Source: Rhypophila decipiens
Lineage: Eukaryota; Ascomycota; Sordariomycetes; Sordariales; Naviculisporaceae
DNA length: 64,000 nt
NCBI GenBank assembly: GCA_033297075.1
Contig: MU858169.1
Location: 50,479 to 114,478 of the forward strand
Reading direction: 5' to 3'
Every line of letters starts with the position of its first letter. Position 1 is the first letter of the stretch. The position numbers and the translations under genes are program-made. This document shows positions 22,569-34,736 of this stretch, in pieces. The notes beneath the pieces are model-generated. The model did not search any database. It saw only the letters and a list, made by a program, of their open reading frames with translations, and was not told the DNA's origin.

Positions 22569-25500
22569 TCACCTCAAACCTCCAGCACCCTTCTCTACAA
22601 CAAATAGCACCGGTTTGCGGGACCGAGGAGCGTGCCCCCTGGGGGGTATCACGGGCCTCAATACGGGGCCGCCCCCCAGAAGCTTTCCGAATACTCGCGA
22701 TCTCGATCCGGCGACGATTATTCCGTCACCAACTCCACCCGGCCCAATCTTACCCCCGGGAGATGGGGCCGGCTTGCTGGTCGGACCACTGTCAATCATC
22801 CAAGTTTGGTCCTTTACGTTCTTGCCTCGTTCGTCAAAGCCCCATCTACTCACCCCTCCGCCGACGAGCCATCCGGCCAGATTCTTACATTGGCTAATGT
22901 CGACCCACTCCAGTCGTCCACAACCTTCGAGCACATTTTCGACTCCGTTTCCTGTCACTCGTACACAGCCTCTCACACTCAACCCGCGCAGTTCGTTCAG
23001 GTGAAGGGCAATACAGCCCAGGCTAGCATCGCTAACAGCGCTCCCGCAGAATGCCAATCTCAGCTCCCGCAGCATGGGTAACCCTAGAGCAACCACCTCC
23101 GTCGCTGTATCCGACAATGCGCAACAGAAACTGAGGTCCAAGTGAGTCAGGCTCTTCGCAGCGTTTACCAAGGCGATGATGCTATGGTCCGATAGATATG
23201 TGCAGTCGGCAAGACACAGGTGGGTGAGTTCCGTGAAGTGATACGGGGCCCATGACTGGAAGCCGGCGTCCGTGATGGATGTGCACCGAGTGAGGGAAAG
23301 TGACTCGAGTCGGTTTGAAGCATGCGCTGCCAGATGTGCCATGGATCGGTCGGTGATGTGTTTGCAGTAGGACAGGTTTAGACGGCGAAGGCGAGGACAT
23401 CCTATGACGGTGCCCGGCGGCGGAGGAGCAGGGACTGGATGACCGTTCGGTTTGTCAGACCTCTGCTGATGTTGGGTCCCCCTTCGCGACTTGGCAGCAG
23501 AGCTTGAGATGACCACATTCTTGGCGTTCTCTCGTTGAGGCAGAGTCTCTGGCACCACCCAGCCTACAACCCGGGCCAGAAGATTGTCTCCGACCTTGCG
23601 GCAGTTACTCCAGTCTATTTCTTCGAGACCTTTGGCATTCTCGCTCATTTCCAGGATTTGTCCCGCTGAAACATCCCAAACACTTCGCATCTTCCATATC
23701 TTCACGTTCTTCCCACACAGCCTCCATACCGCCTGAAACCCCTCGTCCGTTATGTGAAAGCAATTGCTGATATCGATCTCGACAGGCCGGAGACCAACAA
23801 ACGGTGCTATTATAGTAGAGAGCGACCAATCCGACACTTTTCGGCTTATCGGGCTCAAATCGACGTGTCTGCAAAGGCTAGGGTTTTGTGTCAGGATGCT
23901 TCGCCAGTTCCGTGACACGGCTCGGAGGCGAATCATTTCAAGCAGATCCAAGTGCTTGAATACGGATGCCAGCACTTCGTCCGGCAAGACGCCCTTCGCA
24001 GCAGTGTCTTCCTGGGCCTGTGTCCTCCAAGGGAGGGTTTTGGCACGCTTGGAAGGAATAGGCGAGTCATCGGAATTTGTCCTGGACACCAATGGTGACG
24101 AGAACTTGAGTGGGCTGCCCTCTTGACCATGTGCCTTGTTTCCGTTTACGATGGTGGAAGAATCGGTCTGGGATGTTGGAGGGGCAAGTGAATTACGTCG
24201 TCGGTTACGTAGATTCTCCATGTCTACACTCAGGAAAGGGTCTGGATCGCTAGGTCCCTGGGTTTCTGGCTCGGTTTTAATGGGAGAGGTTGGTTTCGAT
24301 GGGGTGGTAAAAGTAACTTGTGGCAAAGAGGTTTGCTTCAGAGGTGATGCCGAGTCTTCATCCGACAGAGCATGGCTCTCTGCATCCGGCATATCGACAT
24401 CATTGTCTGACGCTTGGTATCTGTCCCTGGCTGTTGCCTCAACCTGAGATTTGATTTCAGGGGGGCAGCGCTTCCACAGCTCTTCCAGCGCATCACCCCC
24501 GATCATGAGACATTCCACGGCGGTGATAGACCTCACTGTAGCGGTTCTGCCCTCGGAGAGTCCCAGACTGGCCACCTCACCAAAGTATTGTCCTTGCTTT
24601 AATCTGGGGCGGGTCGTGTATGTGGACCTGGTCAAACGCCTGACACTTTTGGGACTTGGTGACTCATGTATGACCTCGGCTTCCCCACGAACAATGAAGA
24701 AAATCTCGTTTCCTGGGCTTCCTTGTTGAACAATGTCGGTAAAGGGTGAGTAGGATTTGGGCTGCGCGCTGAGTCCGAGGAAATGGAGGATGTCGGGTGG
24801 TAATGTAGAGAACAAGGGCAGTTCCTTGAGTGTCTTGCGCACGTTGACGTAACCGCTTCCCAGTGCGCTTCCGCTTATCGTTGGATCTTCGATGATGCCA
24901 GGACTCGGCGACTTTCGCTTTTTCGTGTTGACAACAGTGCCCTCTTTGATAATGCCAACATCTCCGGTACTTACTTCCCCTGGCGCAGCCTCGCGCGCCA
25001 GTTTGGAGCCATTGTTATCCGGTAACCTGCTGGCCTGACCGCCCTCTTGTCGCTTCTTCTTCAGGATCATCAGTCTCTCCTGCGCCTCATGGCGAATCGC
25101 CTTTTCCATGTCGGGGTATTTGGGTAGTTCAGCCTGGAGGTCCTCCTTCTTAAGAACGACCAACAAACATTTGGTCCTAGCAATTATGGTGGCGGTTCGT
25201 GGAATGTCCATGAGAACGCCAATCTCGCCAAAGAAGGCGCCAGGCTTGAGCTCAGCGTACACAGCCTCGCCATCGCGGGAGGTGACGGCGACGACGCCGC
25301 GAACTAGCCAATACATTGCTTTTGCTTCGTCTCCCTCAGTGAGAATGTGGTCGTGGGCGGAATGTATCTGTGGTCGGAGGTGTGCGCCAATGGCAACCAG
25401 AAAGTCCTCGGGGGCCGACATAAAAAGGGGGAAGGATCGAATGCGATCGACAAGGTCAAGCGGCATATCTGGAATGGTCGAAGCCGTCAGCGGCGACGGG

Positions 25501-25658
25501 CGTATAGGCCGCGTCGGGTTAGTCTCGACATTGAACGACCTGATTAATGAAGAGGCATCCTGAACCTGCTGTTGTCCCGTCTGTGGTCCAACAGTATGGT
25601 GTGCCAGGGCCCGGTAGGACGAGGCCGGTGGAGGCGGAGTTCGACTCCGGCGCATCAT
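22569..25658 (-). CDS. F-box/leucine-rich-repeat protein with two cyclic-nucleotide-binding domains
   Basis: A single exon of 1,029 residues. Two cyclic-nucleotide-binding domains lie at about residues 70-195 and 277-395. Each keeps the phosphate-cassette residues: FGEIG with E145 and R154 (PRTAT), and FGEVA with E361 and R371 (GRTAT). A Ser/Pro-rich linker contains a basic KRAK cluster. An F-box follows at about 556-600 (LPDEVLASVFKHLDLLEMIRLRAVSR, with the usual VSRNW). Then come cysteine-containing leucine-rich repeats to about 970, with the pattern L-x2-L-x-L-x2-C-x2-I-x-D/S, and a Gly/Pro-rich tail. F-box/LRR proteins supply substrates to SCF ubiquitin ligases. The two nucleotide domains suggest binding is gated by cAMP or cGMP, which is inference. 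Start is the first ATG of an ATGATG pair. Confidence 0.9.
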   Translation of the reverse strand: MMRRSRTPPPPASSYRALAHHTVGPQTGQQQVQDASSLIRSFNVETNPTRPIRPSPLTASTIPDMPLDLVDRIRSFPLFMSAPEDFLVAIGAHLRPQIHSAHDHILTEGDEAKAMYWLVRGVVAVTSRDGEAVYAELKPGAFFGEIGVLMDIPRTATIIARTKCLLVVLKKEDLQAELPKYPDMEKAIRHEAQERLMILKKKRQEGGQASRLPDNNGSKLAREAAPGEVSTGDVGIIKEGTVVNTKKRKSPSPGIIEDPTISGSALGSGYVNVRKTLKELPLFSTLPPDILHFLGLSAQPKSYSPFTDIVQQGSPGNEIFFIVRGEAEVIHESPSPKSVRRLTRSTYTTRPRLKQGQYFGEVASLGLSEGRTATVRSITAVECLMIGGDALEELWKRCPPEIKSQVEATARDRYQASDNDVDMPDAESHALSDEDSASPLKQTSLPQVTFTTPSKPTSPIKTEPETQGPSDPDPFLSVDMENLRNRRRNSLAPPTSQTDSSTIVNGNKAHGQEGSPLKFSSPLVSRTNSDDSPIPSKRAKTLPWRTQAQEDTAAKGVLPDEVLASVFKHLDLLEMIRLRAVSRNWRSILTQNPSLCRHVDLSPISRKVSDWSLSTIIAPFVGLRPVEIDISNCFHITDEGFQAVWRLCGKNVKIWKMRSVWDVSAGQILEMSENAKGLEEIDWSNCRKVGDNLLARVVGWVVPETLPQRENAKNVVISSSAAKSRRGTQHQQRSDKPNGHPVPAPPPPGTVIGCPRLRRLNLSYCKHITDRSMAHLAAHASNRLESLSLTRCTSITDAGFQSWAPYHFTELTHLCLADCTYLSDHSIIALVNAAKSLTHLDLSFCCALSDTATEVVALGLPMLRELRLAFCGSAVSDASLGCIALHLNELRGLSVRGCVRVTGNGVENVLEGCGRLEWVDISQCKNLAGWLVGGGVSRWGFDERGKNVKDQTWMIDSGPTSKPAPSPGGKIGPGGVGDGIIVAGSRSRVFGKLLGGGPVLRPVIPPRGHAPRSRKPVLFVVEKGAGGLR

Positions 25659-28600
25659 GTATAGCGCAGGAGCGGCAAAGCTCTCTGCCGGATTTCAGAT
25701 GACGGGTTTGTGCCTGGAAGGTGGTTTGGAAAGTTCCGAGGTTTCCCAATCCAGTCTCGATCAGGTATTGCGACCAGGAGAATGGTGTCTCGTGGCCCGG
25801 TGTCCCGTATATTGCGGAGGGGCCGGTTAGATGGAAATTAGGCGGGGATGCTTCATGCTATAGCCAGTCCAACAACGGCTTCCCCACACAGGAATGCCAG
25901 ACAAGGGAAGCTTTGGGCAGCGGTTTTATCTTGCTGTTGCAGTATTGCTTCGCTTCCGTGTCCTATTTGTGGGGAAGTGGTACTTTCGACCCTATGTCGA
26001 CGGAAAATTGGAGAACAAAGTCTTTATTCGGCGTCGCAAAGTAGTCCGCAGAACGGGAACCCGGGTCGGCTATCGTGAGGCACAATTGCCTAGGAAGAGA
26101 ATAACTTTTTCCCTTTGCGCTTGCGCTTGGTGGCAGGCACTCGATCGTGTAAGACGGAGAGATATGGTCGATGGCTCGACGGCAAGTGTGCCACGCAAGT
26201 TCGACGAAGGAGGGCCTCTGGAAACAGGATTTGGTCAGCTCAATGCTATCGTCGGCCACGTATATCGTCTTCGACACGGCTTACATGGAGTAGGCGAGTT
26301 GAAACACACAAAGTAAACGTCACGAGAACGGGTGGGAGGCCGAATTTGGAGATCCCAAGTTGTGGGGTAAAATGAGCTCGGGAAGATCAGCAACTCGGTC
26401 TGACTGTCTTTTGGCTGAAGAGATGGATGCGCGAGTCTGAGGTCCAAGTCAAGGAGGCACGAGACAGGATCGAGCCGAGGCGGAGAGGACTTGTTTGAGG
26501 AAGTCGAAATTGACGTGCGCAAAGATGCAAAGGCCAAGCTGTCTCGACACCTGCTTCTCTCTCGCTCCGATCTGCCAATCCTACTGTTCGGCCTAGAAAA
26601 CGTGGGGCAGATGCAGATCAGTATCGTCACTCCTTGTGTCCAACGAAAGTCTCGAGAGATTCCTCAGCCTCAGTGCTACAACACACGAGCCGACATCGCA
26701 CACGCCAACGGTTATGATAAGGAGCTGCTTGATGGGTGGTATCCAGACAAAATCGCCAGGAGGAAGAATTGATGATGGTTTCTTTTGGAGAAAACGGGAA
26801 AATATTGCGCGCGTCTGACCTCCAGGGCACGAAGGAGCCAAAATGTTGAACTGGGAGGTAAGGTATGCTAGGTACATACAGAGTAGGTACAGTACATGTA
26901 CATGCAGTACCTGCTGGTGTGGTACCGGAAGAAACAGATGATGGTATCCGTTTTGGGACGGTGTTGCACCGCGCCGCAAAAGCAGGGGACAGAACTCCAA
27001 CAAGGGCAGGAGCTGAAGGCCTAGGTATTCTGACCGTTCCTCTGCTGTCTGTTACCTGATCGGGAGGTGGAGTGTGCGAGCCGTCCAATGTCGAGCTCGT
27101 CGACTAAATATGGGCGAATGTTGAAATACTGGTTTTCGGAGCCCCGAGGCGATGTTTGAAGTGTGTGAGAAGATGTGCGCTCGAGCCCAAACAAGAGGCT
27201 CAACGGGGTTGCGGCGGAGGAAGAGAAGCTGGAGGGGTGGTTTAAGAAGAGGTACAAGGGAAACATCCGTGAACTGAACAAACATTGAGAAATTGCTTTC
27301 GTCCCTTCTCATAGCTCATACTACATAGGACCGAAGGTGAGAAAGCACGGTGCAGTTGAGGGCCACTTCACCTGTCGTTTCTTTGGGAGTCCTAGGCAAT
27401 TTATTGGATTGATGAAGAAATGACGGTGGTGGTTTACACTTGCCTAGGTGGGGTCAAAGAGCTAACGTCGCGCTTGCTAAAGGTTTGAAGGGGGTTAGGT
27501 GCGGAGCTCTGAACTAGGTGCAGTCGGCCGTATTCAGCTGTCTGTATGGCAGGCGCACATCCCGCAGCACATGCAGCAAGCCAGGCACCGGCACATCCGA
27601 TAGCCACCGATTCGATCAGTGGCTGCGGCAGCGTCCCGGCATGACTAAGAGGTCTGCACTTTCATTGATTCTATAAAAGACAACGACGCTGAAAATCACT
27701 TCCCTGAAGAAGTGAAAGACAACGGCTGTCCGGATACCTGGAGCCATTCCAGTGGAGGAAACCAGGCCGGAACGCTGGAAGGATGACCCTAAGTCCGGCA
27801 GCTGTCAACCGTCAAAAGCCCCCGCTCTGGATCTGATGCTAAAAGTTTTAGTGGGATTGAGCTCTGAACAACAGGCGGACCGTGAGTCTGTGACCCGCCC
27901 GCCGGTGCTAAACAGTAAACTCACCGCCGCCCGGGAACCGGCCATGCGATAGTCAACCGCTTGTGGCTTTCCATTATAAACAATAACGTAGCTTTGAATA
28001 CCATGAGGAGAATGGACGCTTGCGGGTTTGATTTTACGAGTGGCACATAATCCCATCAAAATCCATTGGGGTTCGTTCAGCCCAAAGCACTGGAAAGCGT
28101 GTGAAGAAAACGCCCCAAGGCCTGCACGATGACGAACCATGTCTGCCATTCCCGTTATCCCGCTCTTTCCCGCGTTTTACTTTTTTCTTCTCGAAAGAAT
28201 GGAAGAAGCATTCTACCATCCCCGCAGCAGAAAAAGTAAAACAGACGCGTCCCAATACCGCCCCGGCTACACTGCCGGTACCTGTACTCGCTCCGAAGTT
28301 TTGACGCTTGAGACACCCGACGGTAGGCGTGCTGATGGATTCCACTCTGGATTGCTCGTTCCTTTGGATTTTTCGCTCTCAAAGGAACTTCTGCTCGGGA
28401 ACCGTGTCAACTCACGATGATGGGCCGACCTCCGCTTTGTTTCAGCGCGTGCGTGCGTGCCCCTGCCCAGCAGCAACCCAGGGCCGCAGGACGAACCAGG
28501 CTCCTCCAACGAAACAAGTCCTTACAGGGCGATACGGCTGTTATTATGGAGACCGGAGCACAGGTACCGATTACCCCTGTGGCAGCCCCAATTCGTCCCC

Positions 28601-30599
28601 AGTTCCAGCGCTCCACGTGTAACAGTTACCCCGGAATGCCCGGCTTGGTCCGACCGCCCCATCCTTGCAGACGCCCACTGTTCGAGAAAAGTTCTAGCGT
28701 CTGTTGGGCCTGCTCTGTGTTTCCTTCCACCTTTTCACCTTCATATCATCCTGATTGCTCCTTGTCCGGTCTTCGTCCTTGACCAGCTCTAGATGGACCT
28801 TTAGCTCCTAAAATACCCGTATTTGAAATCGAACCGTTCCTTATTGGATCTGGGAGGAAACAAGCTCATCCCTAGGCAGTTTAGTTGCTCGAAAGCTTAA
28901 GCCAGCTCCATATCATTGCGATGAAGGTCAAGACATCCCGCTCTCCTACCTTGAGTGGGATTCTCATGATAGGTCTGTCAACCACATGAGAATCCAATGA
29001 TTGCCTCAACTGAACATTTGTGCCTGCTTTATGCAGGGCAGTGCAGGCTTCCACGTGGTGAAAACCAGACATGTCATCATCCCGCCAATCCAACAAGAAA
29101 AAGAGAACAGATCACTTTCATGCTTCAATGCAAGCAGCCCGATGAATCCAGTACTAACTCCCATGGCCATACCCTTCATATGATATTTCACACAACAGCT
29201 TCACGCAAGGCAGAATTAATGGCCTTGACGTTGAAACTGACCTGAAGTGTGAACTCCAGACAAATTACAGTACATTACCGGATATGAACGTGGTCCATAT
29301 CAATGCATGCTTCCTCCAACTGCAGCCAGGTGGCATTTAGATAAGGCTGGGAATTGAGACAGCCCTTATTAGGACGATGGAAGAATCGACTGCATGTGCT
29401 GTGGGTGATATGCCGGTACATACCTATCTGTACAATGCCTCTTCCTTATCAAATACCGATACCGAAACAGATCCCGAAGCACCGCTCGCTCAACGGGGCG
29501 GTCAACTTCAACCACTACTACATTCACTCAACGATGAGTGAAGGAGATAAGCACCGTGCACTCGTGAATGAGAGTCTTCAGACCTGCCCGACTGGGACTA
29601 TGTCCTTTACTTTTGTATTTCTTCGTGTGTACTCAAGTTCTTAACTTGAACTGCTAGACGACAACCGCACTGCAGCACACCCCAAGGAAACGTAAAGCTT
29701 ATCCTTTCATCAAGAGAGGCAGGTCGCAACAACGAATCAATCTTAATGTCGCAAGCAGGCCAATTCACAACATGTGGATATTGGCTTAAACATAGAGCGG
29801 GAATTCGATGTAAAGGTATTGTTAGACTTTTTTCTTTTTTTTCCCCATCTATTGATGAGATTTGTGTCTCTTGCCTGTATATTCCTGCCCCAAGTACAGT
29901 ACCAATCGAATGTTATGGTAGTGCAAGTCCTATTTATTAGATTGTTCTACCTACGTGGTCCTCCGGCTACCGGATCCCTGGGCTCCGGTATCACAGCACT
30001 TCTTGAAATGGTATATGCCCCGTCGTTTTAGGTTCTGCAAAGGTCACATGATAATACCATCCCAAAGAACACAGACTGATATCGTCCCTGCCCTCGGGTT
30101 TGACCCATGCGGTGGTTCGAGCTCGTGATGTTGGCAAGCCAGCATGTCCATTAGTGTCCAGCCATCCCAACTAGATGTCATCCCTGCCGAGCGAGAGGGA
30201 AGAACGGACGGACAGCTCAATAGAGAGTAAGATGTGTCTAACACCATGCTGTGCTGATTTTGTCATCCCAAATTCCGGTGGGCTCGGGTATAACAACGCT
30301 ATTGTCTGCTTCTCTTGTTGATCTTCTCGTCCCATGTAGTGTTCTGCTGACTTGTTTCAGCACATCTCTAATTCGGCTTCGTCCAAAAGCAATATTAGTG
30401 CTTCCGTCCGAACATTATCGGATGGTGATGCTGTGCCTCTGAATAATATCTCGTGTATTCGAAGCTAAGATCGGCAATGGAACAAAACGTTGAACACCAG
30501 AGTCGAGGGTCTAGTGTATCCCTTCCCATCGGGACCAAAATGAGCGACGCAATGATCCCCGGTTGAGTCACCCGTCACCAGTCCACAGATGTAGAATGT
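25659..30599. other. 5 kb gene-poor spacer
   Basis: Both strands hold only short overlapping ORFs with no signal peptide, motif or codon pattern that I trust. A GTAC-rich dyad with the palindrome GTACATGTAC lies at about 26884-26912. No transposon ends or tRNA genes were seen. The first few hundred bases are presumably the promoter of the F-box gene. Confidence 0.5.
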
Positions 30600-31103
30600 T
30601 CAGATCACTCCGCAAGTCCCATAATTGCACATGACCTGGGCATTGGAGTTGTAACAACAGACCGAGCCAGCCGAGCAGAAACACCCCATTCCCTCGGCGA
30701 GAAGATTTGGTTTGATGCCTCCCAGACCGCTGAGCCCTGTTGCTGAGTTGCCGCCGGCACAATGTCCCGCTCGGCTGCTTCCGAAAAGCCAATTGCTTAA
30801 AGAAGTCCAGCTCCAGTGTGGCGATGATGATGATGACGGCTGGGCTGTTGGCGTGGCTGTCTCTGTGCGGATCACCGTTGCCGTTGTCATGGCTATTGTT
30901 GCGGTTTTGGTTTTGGTCACTGTCGTGGTGAGCATCGTCATTCCGGCTCCATGTGTTCTTTCTTCCTCCGGTGATGATGGAGATGATGTGGGCTGTGGTT
31001 GCTGGTGGTCGGCAAGGACGATTTGTGGTTGTTCCTCCCGCGGAATCGAGGCCGCCATGGCTGTGGTTGCCAGCAAGGCGAGGTTGAGTGTGGTGAATCT
31101 CAT
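30600..31103 (-). CDS. small secreted Cys-rich protein
   Basis: A single exon of 167 residues from ATG at 31103-31101. A signal peptide (MRFTTLNLALLATTAMAASI) is followed by a Pro/Gln/Ser region and a long Thr/Ser/Ala-rich stretch suited to O-glycosylation. A compact C-terminal region has seven Cys in the last 55 residues, including CFC, VCCYN and a terminal CNYGTCGVI. No family recognised. The size, signal and Cys spacing fit a candidate effector or cell-wall protein. The open frame extends upstream to about 31496, but the signal peptide fixes the start. It is the only convincing gene in about 8 kb. Confidence 0.7.
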   Translation of the reverse strand: MRFTTLNLALLATTAMAASIPREEQPQIVLADHQQPQPTSSPSSPEEERTHGAGMTMLTTTVTKTKTATIAMTTATVIRTETATPTAQPSSSSSPHWSWTSLSNWLFGSSRAGHCAGGNSATGLSGLGGIKPNLLAEGMGCFCSAGSVCCYNSNAQVMCNYGTCGVI

Positions 31104-33608
31104 CGTGGTAGTTGCCTTTTCAAGTTCTCTTTTCCCAGTGCTGAGCTTTTGAAGTTTCGTGATGCAGTCGTGATGATGCTTTGTGGATGTTTCTGCCTCT
31201 CCTCCAGACTGGGGTTCTCCCAGATAAATATTACTATAATTATCGAAGGGGAGTCGTATGTCCCGCGCCGAAGAGAGGCTGTCCAGTGACTCGGTTGTAT
31301 TTCCTGCAGGAACCCGTCCTATTCTCCCCAACCGTCGTTCTGTGATAGGTGAAAGACTGGATGATCTTGTTTTTATTATGTCGGGATGACACAGGCCAGG
31401 GACGGGACGAATTGTTGTTGCTGACAAGATCGTACGAATAATGTGGTGCAATGCTCTCGGGCTCTCTGGAGAGATGCAAGCCACAAACGCACACAAAACG
31501 CTTGAGAGGGAAACAACCGGACAGGAGGCAGGAGGGGTGCGATCACCCGGAGATGGTGGTTGTTTTAGATAATGTCCGTGTAAGTGACGATTTGGGAAGG
31601 TGGGGACTGGTCAACGGCTGGTATCGGCCGTGAAAAATGAGCGTATTATGATGTCCTTTTGACAACGAAATGAAATCCCCAAATTCTTGAACAACCGTGG
31701 AAAACGAGAGTTCAAAGAGTTGAGGAGGGAACGAAATCCACATGACGTCTGGTTTATAAGAACTGTTCGGTTCGTTAGCCTTCTCCTCTCGCCGGTTACA
31801 ACCAAGCCCGGCCCTTGACCCTGGTGTGCATCAAGTTACCCGTCCCAGGCGTATTAATATCCGTATTGTGTTACAGGGACAAGAACCACAAGCCACCGCC
31901 AACTAACTCCTGGAGGAGCCCAAAGCCGGGTGAGGCACAGAGTTTACCGTCATGAGAACACCTATTCTGGCCATATGATTAGAAACCCCGAGGTCATGCT
32001 TTTCCTTTTCCCCTTGCGGCGTTGGGAAACAAGATTCAGCTCACAAATTCATTGTCCGCTGCAGCTTGCGCCGTTGTTCGTTGCGACGGGTCTTACGGCA
32101 CTCGGCACCAACGCCGAAGTTTGGACTTTGTTGGAGCCGCCATATGATCGATCGAAACTACAACCGCCGGAACTGAGAATGATAACTGTTTCTGGTAATG
32201 GTTAGTAGAGGTCAATAAATTTCCATGGTTAAATGCGTTTTGCGTTGGTAATGCGACGGTCAAGTCACTCGACGGCCTTGATTCGCCGCAACCCCCTCAT
32301 TTAGCCAGACGAGGGCAACAGAAGACTCTGGTCACGAGAGGTTATTATTATGCTATAATACACCTCAACGACCTTAACGAATGGCACATGAGGGTTTGTG
32401 GTTACTTTGTTAAGCTCAATTCTGGGCGGCACGAGCGACTGATTCCAGGCCTCTCGAAGGCTGGCGCTGTATTTGGTGGTTTGACCCCTGAAAGTTTGGA
32501 ATCGTCCAATTCCTGGGGAAAGGCCTCAAAGATTCAAAGCTAGCTGGGAGAATAGTTACACCAGCCGATCATACTCTGGACGGACCTGCATCTGCAACTT
32601 GGTGCTCGGAACTCCTTGCAGCTGAAATATTTTTCCGTCCAGAAACATTGGTGATGTTTTACTTGGTCCCTTGCGTCCCCAAGGTTGGTGTCTTGGGCTT
32701 TCCCATCGCCAAATGGAGAAGGAAAGGCCTGCTATTCCGAGAAATGCCAATTTGATGTTGCTCGCAAAACCAAACGCGACCCGGCTTTCTTTCTGTGGCC
32801 CTGGGACATGGCATTTTTACGTTGCGCATCTGTGGCTATTTTCCTCCCATTATGAAGGTGGCGCGGAGGCTTCAGACCCGGCAAAACGGCCACCGTCCAG
32901 CAAAGCGCCAGTATGCAGGGGGTCTGCGGATAACAGACAACACCGTGAAGCATGCACGACATGTTCAAATGGTGATACAGTGGAAATGACATGTCAAATC
33001 GTGTTGCCCATTCTCATGAAATTCGTGATCCACCCAGGCTTCACAAAGGTACTGAAAATAATGCCAGTCTATGTGATGCATGGATCCCTGACCGGTATCA
33101 TCGCTCCCTCTGCCCTTGAACGCGCTGAAAAGAACTGGTGGAGGAATGAGGAAGCAGAGGACAGTATACTCTTCCGGTTGCCGAATGAAGTGAGTTTTGA
33201 GGAATGCAAACTCCGCTGATGAATCTGATGTAAATCCGGAAGGACCGGAAGCCGTTGATGACCGGACAGGACCTTGATGACCGTTGGCTGTGGCAGGGCA
33301 TCCGGCCATGAGAGGCTGGTGAGTGACCCGGGGCAGCAGTGGAGGAGCTCTGGAGCTGCCCGTCCGGGAGCCGACAGGACCCGCCCCGATTGGCCCAATC
33401 GGCTTCATCCAGTTAACTCCGACTCCACCATTGCTCGAAGCTTCTCCCTGTCGACATTAGCTAAGCTCCATACCCCATCGAGACGTCATGCGGGTTTTGC
33501 CTCTCGCTCGGTAAAAGTAGATCTGACCTCAAGTCCGGCCAACAACCACTTCATCACCACATTCCTCGCTTTCGTCGTCTTGTCAATCGGATTCAACAGT
33601 CCTCTGAC
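31104..33608. other. 2.5 kb spacer without a recognisable gene
   Basis: Short ORFs on both strands, including 182 residues at 32671-33219, have no recognisable features. The last 200 bases are CT-rich leader sequence ahead of the next gene. Confidence 0.5.
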
Positions 33609-34736
33609 ATGGCGTTTACCATGACAGTCCGCGCAGGACCCGCGCGCCTGGCGTCGCGATTGCCTCAGCTCGCCAAATCTTCAGAGGCTGCGTCTGCCAT
33701 CCGGACATTCCATCAATCTACAACCAAGAACACTTTCTTCACACCGAGAACCGTCTCCCTCGTCTTCCGATCCAACGCGAAGCCTTCCAACAACCTGCTC
33801 TCTCGTCTCCAAGGTGCCGCCCGTGGCTATCAACAGAACTCATACGGCTACGCGCCACCACAGGTCGATCGCCAATCCCTCATCCGCAGGCTCGTTACCG
33901 GTGGTGCCATCTTCGGCGGCACACTGATCGCCATCAATGTCGCGTTCAACCGTGAGACCCGGGAGGATGGTGGAATGCCCACGTACGAGCGCTCGTACCT
34001 CCACCAGACATTCATTCACACCGGTTTGGGAATTGGCATCATTGGTCTCACTGGCTACCAGATGATTCAGAGCGGCTTTGTCTACCGCTTGATGGTGACG
34101 AACCCATGGATGGTTGCCATCGGTGGACTGGCCCTTAGCTTCGGCACCATGATTGGCACCCGTGCCATTGACCCCGACAAGTAAGATTGATCCTCCCTGA
34201 TTACCCTTTCACTTCCGAGAGGTCCGGATACTAACAAGGTGATTCACAGCTACGTCCCCAAGTACGCTCTCTGGACCGCCTTCAACGCCACTCAGGCCGC
34301 CTTCATTGCCCCCCTCATGGCCATGGCCCCGCCCGCTCTCCTCGCCCGCGCTGGCCTCTACACTGTTGCGATGATGGGCGGTATCTCCTTCGTTGGAGCC
34401 ACTGCTAAGCAGGAGAAGTACCTCTACATCGGTGGTCCCCTCCTCGCCGGTGCTGCCATCGTTGCCGTCTCTGGTCTCGCTCCATTGGTCCTCCCGGTCA
34501 CTGCCGTCCGTACTTTGGCTATCACCGAGAACCTCTGGCTCTACGGTGGTCTCGCTTTGTTTGGCGGTTTCACCCTCTACGACGTCCAGAAGGTGTTGCA
34601 CCACGCCCGTCTTGCCGAGCGCGGCATCATCAAGAGAGACCCTGTCAACGAGAGCATCTCCCTCGAGCTCGACTTCCTCAACATCTTTGTCCGCTTTGTC
34701 CAGATCCTGATGATGCAGCAGAACAGGAGGAAGTAA
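33609..34736 (+). CDS. mitochondrial Bax-inhibitor-1 family membrane protein (GHITM/TMBIM5-like)
   Basis: Two exons (33609-34180, 34250-34736; AA|C splits an Asn codon) give 352 residues. The first 60-75 residues are Arg/Ser/Thr-rich without acidic residues, typical of a mitochondrial presequence. Seven or so hydrophobic segments follow: GGAIFGGTLIAI, TGLGIGIIGLTGYQMI, WMVAIGGLALSFG, and the paired segments around AGLYTVAMMGGISFVG. The C-terminus keeps the BI-1 pattern YDVQKVLHHAR ... SLELDFLNIFVRFVQILM. Relatives sit in the inner mitochondrial membrane and are tied to cristae structure and cation/proton exchange. Direction of transport cannot be read from sequence. Strong ATG context (GACATGGC). 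Confidence 0.88.

Noticed and set aside
30060..30180. Possible tRNA (GGTTCGAGC resembles a B box)
   Set aside because: No matching A box, acceptor stem or anticodon arm could be folded around it.
32671..33219. 182-codon plus-strand ORF
   Set aside because: Composition and lack of any recognisable feature do not support a gene.
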